Source: Hirudo medicinalis
Taxonomy: Eukaryota > Annelida > Clitellata > Hirudinida > Hirudinidae
Reading direction: 5' to 3'
Length of the DNA stretch: 64,000 nucleotides
Assembly (NCBI GenBank): GCA_011800805.1
Contig: MPNW01000103.1
Coordinates: 65,236-129,235, forward strand
The position numbers and the translations under genes are program-made. Under the pieces are notes generated by a model. That model did no database searches and had not been told where the DNA came from. It was given only the letters and a program-made list of their open reading frames with translations. Positions 35,827 to 49,754 of the stretch are shown here, one piece after another. Each line of letters opens with the position of its first letter. Position 1 is the first letter of the stretch.

Positions 35827-38356
35827 ATTGCAGTAAATGTCCTCTTGATTGTCTTACAGTCTATAAATAAACACCAACATTTGTTTACAAATTCACCTGA
35901 CAGTCCATGTGCGTGCGACGCTGAGCAGACGTCAATGTAACAATTGGATGGTCTTACTAAATTATTTTCAAGTTATTAAAATTAATGTTTGATAATTAAA
36001 ACAATAACAAAATTTTACAAATGCAGATATTAATTTATTGTTAAAATAAGCGGCCTAATTTGAAAAATTAATTCCACCTGAAAAATGAATGTCTAATCAG
36101 ATCCGAATGTCTTTTTATACTGTCGCGTTGTTCGATAGGTTTCATTTAATTCTGTCACTTCCACAGCTCATCATCTTGCGATGAACGTTTTAATTAGTTC
36201 TGCATTATGACTAACACTCAATTTCCTGCACTTAATTATGAGTGATCTCATGACAATAATAGATTGACATATTTGTTAGTAATAAAACTTAACTTTTAAT
36301 TTCTAAATAACACAGATCAATCTGATTCATAATAATATTCATAATATTCAAAATTACATCCTAATCTCCCTTAATTTAATTTATGTTTTGCACAAAAAAA
36401 TAAAAACAGATTCTTTCCTCAAGAAAACTTTCATCCAAGATCTCGCAAAAAAAGCTACGGCATTAATCGCCCCTTTAATCGCATTCACCTCGAAATTCCA
36501 AGGCAAATAGGACGAGAATCAATAATTATCCTCATTCAGTGGTTGTAATGTCGCTCTTGTTTATAAAGGTTAGCTGATTCTTTATGAAGTCAATTTTATT
36601 TTTGGGGGCGGACATTTCGCATCCCCGATTTGTACACAGTATTAAGGCATTAAACTTTAGCTCCTCAAAAGGAATGACACTTACCTGAACAACGCTAATT
36701 TTCAGTTCTTAGAATTTTATTTAGATTTGGATTGTTAATTGTCGATAACTAATTAACCTTACGAATGTATAATTATAATATATTGAAACGCCTTGGATTT
36801 ACAGATTTATTACATTTACTAAACTCGGACAAATGTACATGTCCATAAATGTAAAGCCTATTTGTAATAACACTTCTATTGACCCCTGCAATAGCATATT
36901 AATTCATGGGTATAAATTATAAGCCATTGAAAGGATCTAGCCATAAGGCTTCTTAATAATATTCAAATTTTACCGCAAAAACTCATTAAAAAATGATTGT
37001 GGCAAATTGTTGATTACATGCTTGACAACAACATTTCATGTTTACATTTAGTAGGAGACTATTTAATATTTAATAACATAAGAATGAGCAATAATTTGGA
37101 TTGACAATCATTTCCCAGGTAGAATCAAAAATTGTTTGATTCATTAACCTGCACCAAATTTTAAGCTTAAGGTTAGTAAATGAGCTGCAATCATGTCCTA
37201 TTATTCGAGAAGACATTAGTAATGAAGTAATTCGCTTGGGTTTTAAATCCTGTTAGCGATGATGAACTCATTTTCATGTCATCAATAATGGGATAAACTA
37301 TTATTCAGCTCAGCAATTTAACAGTATTTATTTGATTAGTTATTTAATATTTAAACAGTATCACTAAGGACCCAAGGAATTCGTTTTGGACGAAAAACGG
37401 AACGAAAAGTTCGAAATTTGATGAAAAAAATTTTCGCCGTCGTATAAAAATCTCGCATTTTGTATATTTTACAGAGAAATGTGATCAATGTAATCACAGA
37501 ATCATAATATCGTGACCTAAACTAAAAGTTATTTTACACATTTACATTAAACAATTAAGACTGATTAGTGTACACGATCGTGCACGCGCACATGGAACCC
37601 GCTAAGCATCTTGGCTGTAAGAGTCATGCCTTGGCGGCAGTGAGTTCGGTGCTAGGAAAGTGTCCACCACAAAGGCTGTGACCAATTCTGCAACGTCATC
37701 CATTTAACTGAGAGAATTCGACCATGGTTTGGTACGAGTGCTGGCACATTCTAATATATTGCTTGAAAGGTGGAAAAATGAGCATGGTGTTAACATGATG
37801 AGGGTGCTAACTTTTTGTTATTATACACGATAACATTCTATTTATGTGTAGATACCTGCTTTTTTTTAAATAAAACTGTTAAATAAAATTTGGCTTACTT
37901 CTAAGTGCTGAAATAAATGTCATAAAATAATAATAATAACATTTTGGTGAGAACCTGATGATGTGAGGAGCATTAAAAATGGTTGGACAAAAAGCATATT
38001 TTAAACAAAATTTTGGACAAAATCACTGTTTTTTTGGACAAACAAAAAGTTGCTTTTGGGACAACATATTCCATGGGTCGCTAACTATCGCGTGTAATAT
38101 GTAATGATTAGCAATTAACATTTCCATATAATGGTTCCTCGTTAATATTTGCCGGTCATGTTGGTATCAATGATGTTAAAAATGATAATTAAATCCACAA
38201 CAATTTAATAAAAACTCTGAAAATAATAATAATAATAACAATATTTAATATTGTTAGTTCAATCGATTAGTCTGGCAAATAGCATCGACCGAAGTAATCC
38301 TAATGCAACCTTTAATTTGAGTTGCATCAGTCGCTTTCAAAAAAGCAAATGAAAAC
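35827..38356. other. intergenic region, FGD-like gene to first tandem membrane-protein gene
   Basis: About 2.5 kb of AT-rich DNA between divergent start codons. I see no exon with splice context. Around 37580-37700 there is a less AT-rich patch of possible repeat origin, without clear A and B boxes. Confidence 0.5.
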
Positions 38357-41300
38357 ATGAACATTCTAAGTTTTCTTGCTTTATGCTTCATTCATTGCAT
38401 CTATCAAGAAGGTAATTTGTGGCATTTTTTTTTATTAATTTCAATTAAATTATGATGATTGATTCATATTTTCGATTTTTTTTCTAATTGTTATTGGAAG
38501 AACACGAAAATCTCAAGTGCTTGTTATTGCAAAATACAAATTATTATTTATTACAAAATTATACTTTATGTTCGAGTAATACTTATTTATATGTATAACC
38601 CATAAAGTTATATGTTTCTTTCAATGATGTTTAAAACTAAAAATTTTGTAAATCCAAATATTATTTTTTTTTATGTTGCGATATTATTATAGTTCGTAAC
38701 GGTAAAATATTTATTATACATTTTAATTTTTATTTCCAGCCCATGCCAAAGAAGAAGAAGCCACCTTTGAACATTTTTTGGTCAGTGACAGAGACAACGA
38801 CAAGATAAACATCATTGGACCAAACCTCAAGACAGAGGTGGAACTAGATTTTAAACACGAGGATAAATTCATTAAAACCATCAAGGCTCAATACGAGGAC
38901 GGTGTTTTGACGTTTATCTGGATTTACTTCAACAACGATGGAGAGGTTAATATTGGAAAAGTTTCAAATGAAAACCCGGAATTGGAAACCAGCTCCGTCA
39001 TCATCTCAAGTTTCATTTCGTTGCCATTTATGATTAATTTTTATTTTTAAATGTATTGAATTTTTATAATAATCATTCGCTAATTCATTCGAGTCTTTAT
39101 AACTAAATGTGTTTGGTACTTAATTAAGAGAAATTGTTGTCGCACTTGCAAATTTTAATCAAGGGCATCACAAGTAATTAAAAAAAATGCAATATCGATT
39201 ATTTAGTTACAAATGATGCAGTAATAATAGTTAATGATTTATTGAAAGTTGCATCAAACATGAATAATATACGTCTTTAATAAATTATGAAAATAAATTT
39301 AAAAAAACTATTTAAAAATCTATTTAATAATTTTAATTTTTTAATTAAGTGATTTTGTAAATACTAGTTAATGAATAAATATTACATATCAACAGAAACA
39401 TCCAGCTTAACAGATGTAGACGTCTTGGATGACCTGTTGTTCGTGTCAACAAGCACTGGAGAAATTTATACCATGAATGTTAAAACGCAGGATGTGGGAG
39501 AGCTTCTGGATGACAAAGCCTCTATTTTGGCTGTGAAGACCGATAACATGCACAGGTTTGCAATGAATTATCTATCTATTATTAACTAAAGATAGAAATT
39601 TCGGGCCCCTAGGCACAGCAGTCACGGTCTGTTAAGTCAATTTGGTAAAAAAAAAGCAAAAAAGTTCGTTATTATAAAATTTTAATACTTTATAAACCGA
39701 GCGGGTCCCAAATAATTGCCAGGAAACTGGGCACTTGCCCCCTGCTCCCCCTCGGCGACCCCGTTTGAGGTTAACTTAAAAGTTAATTACAGTGTTCCTC
39801 TGAAAATAAGACCAGGTCTTATAGTAATTTTTGCTACAAACGCATTGTAGGGCTAATTTTTGGAGATTGCTTATATTTTCATGTGCACCAATCTGCATAT
39901 TTACTCATCTGTGGTACAAAAATTATTATGCTAAAGGAGACAAGGTGCATGGGTTTAATCCAATACCTGTTCTCTGATTGATCATCTTAGCCAAACCTCT
40001 CATGCAAAAGCACCCGCGTATTAAAAATACTTACGGTAATTATAATTTATATTATCTTACATTACATTAATAATTTACAATTCAATACATCATCTCGTGT
40101 TGCAACAGACCTAAGGTACTAATGCAATGGGGCTTATTTTCGGGATAAGGTTTACATACGTTCATTATGTACATGTATGTTACGAGCACCTTAAAAATCA
40201 CGCTAGGGCTTATTTAAGCAGAAACAGGGTAATAAATTATTGATTTATCTGCCAATCAGTATTTAAGTGATTAATCCCTTCGCCAACCAGGCAGGTGTAC
40301 TTCACTCAATGCTCAGGAAAGAGCGTCCTGGTGTCGAAGAGTATTTCAATGAGGAAGGAATATAACACGCCTCTCTGTTTCCATGCCATTGATATAGACC
40401 ATGACGGTAAACATCAACATCATCATCATCATCACAAGCATTATTGCCACCATTACAATCACAAACAACAATCATAACATCATCATCAAAATCAATTTAA
40501 GAGCTTTCACCATCATCACAGCTTACCCCAGTTTTCACTAATAACCAACATCAACCAATCAACTTCTAATGAAGATGTAATACACAACTAATCAACTCCT
40601 AATTGTAATATAACAAGCAATCAATTAAAAACAGTTTTTATAATATGTTCAATTGTTAAATCCTAGCCAACATCCTGTATGCGGCTGCCTCCAACAGGAT
40701 CTACTCATGGAAGATACCCAGCAAGGATTTCTCGGAGATTCACAACTCCGGTACCATCGGCGAAATAAGGAATATAGTTAATGGAGATGAATACCTTTAC
40801 TTCAAGACAAAAGGAGACAGGTAATTGTAATCACTTATTATTTAATAATATTAACATGAAGAGGAATTATATTAATTACTTGATGAACACGTAACCACTG
40901 TTGCCCACCCAGTGAGCCAAATGTCCTGCACATCAGGTTGAAAGAGTAACCAATTATTTATAGTGCCTTTTTGAATCACATGCAATAATTGATTTTAATT
41001 GTCACTGACAAATGTTTTTTAAAATGTTATCTCTCAAAATCTATCTTCTTTATTTATTAATTATTTTTTTAATTTTTTTTTATTTATTAATCTTCTAATT
41101 TATCTTCATTATCTATCTTCATAAAATAAAATTATGTAGTTGCACCTGAAAAAGTAAATGGATAAATAAATATTTAAGAACATCAGACATAAAAATCTAT
41201 AAAACTTACGTTAAAAATTATGAACCCCACTGCTAAGGAATGAATTCGTTGGTTTTGGACGAAACAACCAACACGAAATATTAATATTAAATATTAATAC

Positions 41301-42330
41301 TTCATCGATCCATAAACATTGAGTTTGTTAGAAGAATGTTTACAGTGTGTGCCTCGTTATTAATTCAATATTTATTCCTGAAATTAATTAATTTATTATT
41401 ATTCACTTAAATATTATTTTATTGAATATTTACTACCGATCAAATAAATTTATTATTAAATAAAAAATGGCTGCCAATAATTAGTTATTCTTTTAGCCTG
41501 CTGATGGTAGAAGCGGTAAAGATATATTTTATTAATTGTTATATTGTTAATAATAGTTTAATAATGTTTTGAAATTATTTAAAATATATCAATTATATGA
41601 CTGATGGAGTTCTAAGGGTTATAATTTATTTGTTTAGAATTTAGAAAATATTCAACAATTTTGTTAATTTAATTATTTAAAAACAACTTGTAACTTAATT
41701 ACTTCATCTGCAAACAATAATATTAAGATATTAAAAATTACTGAGAGATAAAACTGTACCACTACTGCATCAGCCAACTCAAAGGTTCCGTGTTCAAATC
41801 CAGATGTGCGTCACATCTGATCAGCTTTAAGAAGTGTGATGATCGACTGATTAATCACTGGCACATATTCTTAGCTAAGAGAGATACACTTAACTGATTT
41901 AACCTTAAATAAGCGCCACATAAATGAACCGCTGTTTATTGCTTCAAAGATGTTTCAAATTGGACAAGAAAGATAACACCGTCGTCGAAATACCCGAACT
42001 GTGTGCAGTTTCACATTTTGGACCTCTGGCTTACTTCAAAGGTTTATTGACATTAGGAGGGACTTAAAAAATAATTACCATGCGTGTCAATCATTTTTTC
42101 GTAGAAAGTTTTATTTATTAATATTGAGTATTTATTAATGCAATCAGTTTATTAAAAAAATATGCTGTTCCATAAAAATGATAGACCATTTAAAATATTT
42201 AATTTTAGTTAAATATTAATTTGGACTCATAATTCATGAATTTATTGCAAAATTAACTTTAAAAAGTCTAAAAGTAAGTGCTGCACGCATACTTAATTAA
42301 TTCAATCGATTGTGTTATTTCATTAACTGG

Positions 42331-42374
<44 letters not shown>

Positions 42375-43531
42375 TACTTTCAACCTTTACTCAGCACCTG
42401 TCTTCGTACCGCCTCCAACAACACAGCCGACTACAACGGAGACAACAACCACTGAAACAACAACACAGGCAACAACAACACAAACGACATTCTTAACAAC
42501 AGTTAAGGCCACTGAAACAAATGCTACTGATTTAACCGCTGCTTCGACAGGTGTACCTTCGTCCAGCAAGACAACTGTGCATGTAAACTTAATTAATTAA
42601 ATATTTCATTTGTAATTGTAATTAGTTGTAATTATTTTAATAACGATTATTAATGAATTAGTAATGGCCCTAATATAAACATGAACAAAAGTAAATAAAA
42701 GTTTATTGCATAATTTGATTATTACTATTATTATTACATGCATACTTATTGAATATTATAAATGATTATTAATTTATTATTATTATTATTATTATAATTA
42801 TTGTTATTATTGTGGCTGATTGTAATTAATTGTAATTAAGGAATCGAATTGAGTAAATATTTGTACATAAATTGCAATTAAAGTTATAATAAATAATTTA
42901 AAATATTTATTGTAACGATGATGATGATGATGGTGAAAAGCAACTGAGTGCATTTTAGGAATTATAATTGAATAATTAATAATCATATTATTGTTAATAA
43001 ATTATTTTTATAGCTTTATTTTATTTGCTTTTCATTTTCAATGATTTATTTTCGATCCATCCATCAAAATGATGCATTTGTTTGCAAGTCACAATGAGGT
43101 TCGAATAAATATGTTGAGTAAACATCAGACGATCAAAAGATGTGACATTATTTTGAATTGCATGGTTATTATTATTAAAATTATTATATCATTTATTTTC
43201 CAATTACAATAATTCATACTAATTGATGACAATATTATTATTTGAGTGTGAAGTAATAACACGAAAAAATAAAATATTATCAGTAATATAAGTAAGTTTA
43301 CAGTTATTATTAAGTAAAGTTGATTGCACTTTGGCACTCTTAAAGGACATTTCATCTCCTGTTTTGCAGACGACCAAGTCAATAATCCCGGAACAGGAGA
43401 AAAATTGGTTCATCAGATACTTCTGGTGGATCATTTTCCTCCTCATCCTCCTCCTCATCATCATCGTCATCGTCATTGTCATCATCTGTGCATGCAGGAA
43501 GAAAAAAGAGAAGAATTATGAGCAGATGTAA
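38357..43531 (+). CDS. novel type I membrane protein, propeller-like ectodomain (tandem copy 1)
   Basis: Eight exons join in phase to about 398 codons: 38357-38411, 38740-39009, 39396-39555, 40291-40406, 40667-40820, 41950-42041, 42395-42582, 43370-43531 (TAA). Exon 1 is a signal peptide (MNILSFLALCFIHCIY). Exons 2-6 (residues 19-282) hold repeated short beta-type motifs, e.g. DDLLFVSTSTGEIYTMNV, QVYFTQCSGKSVLV and NILYAAASNRIYSWKI, which resemble YWTD/NHL-like propeller blades. Exon 7 (283-345) is a Thr-rich, probably O-glycosylated stalk. Exon 8 has a transmembrane helix (WWIIFLLILLLIIIVIV, about 362-387) and a short basic tail, RKKKEKNYEQM. AATAAA follows at 43623. I do not recognise the family. 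The neighbouring gene at 44828 has the same exons and phases. A receptor or adhesion role is only a guess from topology. Confidence 0.8.
41757..41944 (+). mobile_element. tRNA-derived SINE, copy C, abutting exon 6
   Basis: It has a tRNA-like head with B box GTGTTCAAATCC (about 41789) and ends GCGCCACATAAATGAACCGC, the same end block as copy A. The end lies about five bases before the acceptor of exon 6 (41950) in the first tandem gene, so the insertion lies in or beside the splice acceptor region. Confidence 0.65.
42332..42375. repeat. ATT microsatellite just before exon 7
   Basis: About 14 ATT units end 20 bases upstream of the exon at 42395 and supply much of the pyrimidine-rich acceptor context. 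Confidence 0.9.
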
Positions 43532-44827
43532 ATTAAAACCGAAAATGCTGACGATGAAGGAAGGCTTCTAATATCTGCTGAGTAAAGACGTCATCGGCCA
43601 AATTAATTGGAAAATTCATAAAAATAAAGTTATTTCATTGAGATTTTTAAATCGTGATTGAATATTTTGAAATAAAAGCTTATGAGAGTTGTAGCTTACT
43701 AATAACAATTTTTAGATTCAAACTCGTATCGAAAATAAAAATTCCTTAGAGAAGATTTTTAAAATTTGTGAAACTGTATAGTTAAGTTTCAACAGAAATT
43801 TAACCACACTTGAAATTAGATGAAATAACTAGTTTAAATTAAAAATAACTAATTAATGTAAACAAAATAATAACAGAAAAACAAAATGAATGACTGTTAA
43901 TGAATGCAGAGTAAGCAAAATTAAAACAAGTGTTTTAGGCAGCATGGAGTTTGCAAGACCACATACATGTAAAAGATGTGATTGCACAACAAATTTAACA
44001 GCCATCACTGCATTTACAACATTGACATTGCATTGATAACAATGTCATTTACATCTTGCAACATTGACATTGCATTATCAACAATGTCATTTATTTTAAA
44101 CAGAAAATAATTTTTCAATCAGCCAAATAAGTTACGAATCCTTTTAATAAACATTTCCCAGGTTGTTACAAATCACATTGGCATTGAAATCATGTAAAGT
44201 TTAAAGAATCTGAATCTGAATTAATTAATATAAAAATGACAATTTAAAAATATTTTGGAAAGTTTTTGGGTCAAATGTCGAGTTCTGTAATTATTACAAT
44301 TCAATTCAATTTACATCATCAGCTTTTGATCATCCGTTTTTATCAAAAGGTGAAATCCGAAAAGTGAAAGAAAAGCACACTTTTAATTATGTTATTGTAG
44401 CCATATTATTTATTACATTGAATGTCTTAGGGACCTAATTAATGCAGGTTTAGAATTAACCAGTAAATATATAGCATATGTATGTTATATATTAGCATGA
44501 ATATCCGGTTATGCTTTCAAATAAAACGACTCAAATGCAAAATACAAAATATATTCAGTACACTCGAATTTATTCAAAAAAAATTTAGCGATAAAGTGCT
44601 AATAAGCTCCCCAAGAAGACATTTTTCATCTTCCTGACAACATTTGACACGTCGCTACAAATTTATCGACCTCATTTGTTTACAATTAATTCGAAATCAT
44701 CTCCAAATCTTCGAAAATCTCACGACAGCTCGAATTTGACAAACAATTGAAATTATCGAATCTATCTTTAAATCAAAAATTTCAACAATTGAACGTCTTA
44801 TTGAACATCCTAAATTGCCTGGAAGCA
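43532..44827. other. spacer between the two tandem membrane-protein genes
   Basis: About 1.3 kb without an exon. It contains the copy 1 polyadenylation signal (43623-43628) and two tandem 42-bp units at 44017-44095. The promoter of copy 2 must lie here; no clear TATA element was found. Confidence 0.5.
44017..44095. repeat. two tandem 42-bp units with internal palindrome
   Basis: Each unit reads CAACATTGACATTGCATT, a few variable bases, then AACAATGTCATTT. GACATTG and CAATGTC pair within a unit, so each could form a hairpin. Confidence 0.7.
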
Positions 44828-47800
44828 ATGTTTCATTTGTATTATTTTCTCCTATTCGTCTTGAGATGTCAATGCCAGGGTTTGATTTGATTTATCACAA
44901 ATAAATGGAAATTATTCTCTCCGATGCGATTCTTAACTTGTGCAAAATGTGCAGAAAAATAATGTTCAATAAGTTCAATTAGAATGTAAGTTTAGTGCTT
45001 AATGGCACACATGACCGGTTGATATTTATTTTGCAAATAAATAAACTCGAAATTTGTTCTTTCAAACACTTCTCTATCAATTCAAACGTAACAGAATTTG
45101 ACAAGTGACAATCACCTATCGAATGTATTTTTATAATGCCATTTTAATCATCATCAACAAGTGTCTGAATCACCTAAACATTTGATATTACCAATTCAAT
45201 AATTTATTGGAATGTTTGTTAACTTTGATAACATAACTTAACATTCGTAATTTCCAACCAACCGCGACCATCAGCAGATCGTTTCCTAGCGGCGGACGTC
45301 GGCAAAAACCAATTCGCACTTCTCGGTTCAGATTTTGAAGTTCTGAAAACTTACAACTGTCCACTCAACAACAACAATAGTAATAATAAAAACATCGTCA
45401 TCATAAGAAGTTTGGAGGCCTCCTATTCTGAAGATGTTCTGACATTTTCATGGATTTATTTCCTCAACCGCGGACAGGTTTTATATTCTCAGGTGGCCAT
45501 AACTGAGAGTGACGTCGCCATGAAGACCCTGGATTTGAAAAGTTAACCTGAAATAATTGGTGTTTACGTTATGACATTGACTTTTAATTTGTTAAATTAT
45601 GATGTTAATTTTATCTTTTACATTACACAATTAATATCTTTGCAGTCATTATTTATTAAATTGTCAGAGCTAATTGAAATTATTATTGTCGCAATTCTTC
45701 AAAGGAACATACTTAATTGAGTTAAAAATATTTGTATTTGCACTCATATTACGTGGACTAATTATTTCATCATCAGTTTCCTCCGACATCACAGACATAA
45801 AAATGTGGAATAAAGAGCTGTTCGTGTCGACGGAAAATGGCGAATTATATAGCGCACGGATGGAAAATTCAAATGTGGAAAGGCTGATAAAAGTTCACAA
45901 TATCATTTTGTCTCTCAAAGTGGACCAACCAAGCGGGTGGGTAAAAATTTATTTAGCGTGTAAGTTAGATGGTTTTACCCCATGTCAACTAACAGTTGAG
46001 TTTGATCTTTAGACTAGCCAAAGATAACCTTTACACCAATATATTCTGCTGAAGGAGCCATCTATATTTTGATAAAACATGAAATTAGTAATCAGCTGTA
46101 GAAAAGCTTATAAAAGATTAGCTAGGTGCCCCATCGATGTTGCGTAAAAGAACCTTTATGGAAATCATCTTAGCTGAAAAAATTTATGTAATTTTCGTAT
46201 TCGTCAATAGTGACATTAACCCAAATATCGTTATTAATTAGCATTACAAAAGCACTCTTCTAATATTTAGATACATTTATTTCACACAATGCGGACATGA
46301 AAGTCTGATAATTAAATACAATTTTTTGGAAAAAAACGAAAAAATGGACAAACATGTCACACGCCTCTGCTTTCAACTCATTGATGTTGACTTTGAAGGT
46401 AAGAAATGCTTTGTAAATAAACATCAAGATGAATAAAGTTTATATTAGTTTTTAATCATTTATTCATAAAAGTCTGCCTTTAATTCAATAAACAGGAATT
46501 ATTTATTTAATAAACAACCTTTTGACTTTGAACTTGATAGTTGTACAAGTAATCATCCTAACCAATTAATTAAGCAGATGCATTGACGTTAATTGAGGAT
46601 AACTAATCATTATAATTATTATAATTAAAATCATCCTAATCAATTAATTGAACAGATGCAGTGACATTAATTGAGGAAATATTTTTCAGAAGATATGGTT
46701 TATTCCACGGCGTCGAACAGAATGTACAGGAGCAAGCTGAACGACATGAAATTTATTGAAATCCTCAAAGCAAGCGGAGAAATAAGAAGTCTCATTGTTG
46801 GGCAAAGCTTTGTTTATTTTAAGACATCCATGCCATAGTTAGTGACGTTGGTAGCATCTGTTGATTCGATTTCTTCGCATATTTGTTTCATATTATAAAA
46901 TTGACATTTTATTCGTCAGATTATTTTATTTAAAAATATATTTTGAACGTTTCCGCTTGTTTATTGACCTTTGACTTTGCTTTTGACCTTTGCTTTTAAC
47001 ATTTCAAATATCATCACATTTTATTAATAAACATTTGTCTACTGATTGACTAACACTTAATTTACTAACTATTAAATTACTTATTTTTCAATTTGCATGA
47101 TGTCACATGTTACCAGTTACTTCAAACTTAACAAAACTTCTCTGAAAGTGGGAGAAATTGCGGAAGTTTCTTCATCTAAAATTCTTGCAATAATTAAAAG
47201 TTTGTTTGAATTTATAAGAAATTGTTGCCTAATAATGAAATTATTTTTCATACTTATATATTTTTGTAGATTTTTTTGACTAATTTAATTAGAAACTGTC
47301 ATATTAATGGGAATGCATTTATTGTTAACAGTAGCAGAACAAAATGAAAATTATGTTTGGTTTAATTTTTGTCAAAATCAATGATTAATTAGAATGAATA
47401 TTGTAGATTATAAAAATTTCAATAGCATACAATTAATTTCCTTCCCAGCTCCTCCCTCCCACAGCACCACTACTCCATTTACCACTACTCCATTTATCAC
47501 TACTCCATTTACCACTACTCCATTTATCACAACCTCAAGACTTACCACGTCTTTGGATGGGTTCACAGCTGAACAGACACTCGAAACCACCCCTCCATCC
47601 GTCACTCCATCCATTCAATTCATGACGACGACGGCGACGATGAGCGAGGAACAAGAGAAATCTTTAGGCACCGACTTTCAGACAACGACAATAGTTAGCA
47701 TCATCATCACCATGTTCATCGTCACCATTGTCATCCGCATCCTCATCGACATCGTCATTATTGTCTTTGAAATATCCCCATTTTCGAACGTTGATCTTAT

Positions 47801-48091
47801 TCTTGGGAAGATCTTAAAAATGCCAAATGTTTATGCGTTTATCAAATTGAATATTAAATAATAAATTTCACATGAAAATTAATGTAGGACTTACAAACCA
47901 TTACAACTGCAAGCACTGCCTCAACAACAACATTCCCTCTCTGGGAGTTCACCCACGACTGGTTGCAACAACATCAATATCTTCTCGTCTGTCTGTTTGT
48001 CATGCTCATCATCATCGTCATCCTGCTTATCATTCTCATATGCACGAGAGAAGCAAGAACAACAAGCAGGAATTCTTTAGCAAAAAAGTGA
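44828..48091 (+). CDS. novel type I membrane protein, propeller-like ectodomain (tandem copy 2)
   Basis: Eight exons join in phase to about 428 codons: 44828-44879, 45275-45541, 45777-45936, 46271-46398, 46690-46837, 47117-47199, 47449-47693, 47888-48091 (TGA). Intron phases (1,1,2,1,2,1,0) equal those of copy 1 and exon 3 is exactly 160 bases in both. Exon 1 is a signal peptide (MFHLYYFLLFVLRCQCQ). Paired motifs include EDVLTFSWIYF against copy 1's DGVLTFIWIYF, ELFVSTENGELYSARM against LLFVSTSTGEIYTMNV, and YIYFTQC against VYFTQC. The stalk exon has four TTTPF-type repeats. Exon 8 gives helix YLLVCLFVMLIIIVILLIIL and tail TREARTTSRNSLAKK, unlike copy 1's tail. AATAAA lies at 48102. The copies are far diverged, so the duplication is old and both appear intact. 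Confidence 0.8.
47466..47525 (+). repeat. coding minisatellite, four 15-bp units (TTTPF / ITTPF)
   Basis: Four copies of AYCACTACTCCATTT in frame in exon 7 of tandem copy 2 encode Thr-rich stalk repeats and are probably variable in length between individuals. Confidence 0.9.
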
Positions 48092-49722
48092 TCAGCACTT
48101 GAATAAATTATTTTAAACTTTGCATTGAATGAAATAAACGATGAAATTTCTTAGAGCAACATTTCAAAGCACTCAGAACAAATGAGATTCTAATTAATCG
48201 TCTCCTTGTTATTACAACAAGAGCGCAATGTTTTAGAGGATTTCATAAGATTTAATCACTTTACTAAACAAGCAAACATTTAATCAGCCCTGCTGCCCTC
48301 ATTGCATTAAACCTCAAAAATAGGCCATGTTTCCTTTCCACATCCACTTTTCGTTCAAGGGCTTCAGAAAACTGCATGATTTGTGATTTTATGCACAAAA
48401 CTTATAAATAACTGAATTATTTTGGCTGAGAGTCTTGCTCGTCGATCTTAATTCTGAGAAACCAGAGCAGTTGGTAGCTTGAAAAAGCCTTCATAAAGGC
48501 ATTGTTGCAAACAATGCCATAAATCGGCATGAATTAATTGGTAATAAACATTTTCTGGTGAAAATTGTTTCTAAGAAATTGTTTAGGAACTTTGGGTAAT
48601 TTTTATTTCAGTAGATCTCTCTGCACGGTAACATCGATGAGAATGGATAAGTCCCTCCGTGATGTTTGTGAAAATATAAGTTAGAAAGATATCCGTTATT
48701 ACCAATATGTGACCATTTGTTAATATGACGTAAAAATGATGTACTGAAAAATGAAAGTTCCAGTGGTAGCCCAAGCAGGAGCGACGTCCGACACATAAGG
48801 GCACTTTGTTCTGTAACTTCTTCATTGAGTCAATTGGCAGTTTTAGTAAGTAATTAAGTCAATGTCACTGTACCGACAATGTCCATACATTTGATAGTCA
48901 CCTATTTAGGGCATTGAAACTTTGTGCTTCCGAAAGATCAGGAGCCGTTATTATTGCATTTAAATATTAAATATATTTAGATGAGGTGACTTCATTCAGC
49001 AAGCACTCTGAAATAATGGGAACTCGTTTGGTCGGTGTTGATTTGCTGATTTGAAAATCCCGGCTGTGAAAGCAATTATTACACTTACCCCGAAATAACT
49101 GCTTGAAGAAGCGACTTTTCAACATTTTAAGAAAGCAGGCAGTTGAATGCATTCACATTCACGGCTGCGAAAGCCACATAAGATTTTGTCTCAAGTTTTC
49201 AACATGTTCTTTACTTGGTTACTATTCAAGCAGGCATTGGATAGCAGTTGGTAAGTTCACGAATTGCATTAATTAAATTAATTATTTTATTATTTATTGA
49301 AATAAATTTATGGATTCATTATAATGTAAATTTTTAAAACTACTTATAGTATTTTTATCTGAAAATTTTCTCATTTTATATGTAATCTTACAAATGAAAA
49401 TGATTGTTATCTACTTTGTTATCTACAGAAGGTGTTAACGAATGCATTGTAATGTGATCAAGATGAACTTAAGAATACTGTATTGAATTGCTGTTGATAA
49501 CTACTTAATTTAAGATCTTTCATGAATTAATAGGTTGACTGCAATGAACAGCAGGACCTGTTTCTGATCTAAAGTCAGATTTTAATTTTTATTTAACGTA
49601 CATTAAAAACGTATAAATAAACTAATTAATTACACGCTGATAACTTTTTAATAAGACGTTTGATGCACCAACTCATGGCGAATCTAACAAATATCACTTC
49701 AATCATGAGGACATGATTTGGC

Positions 49723-49754
<32 letters not shown>

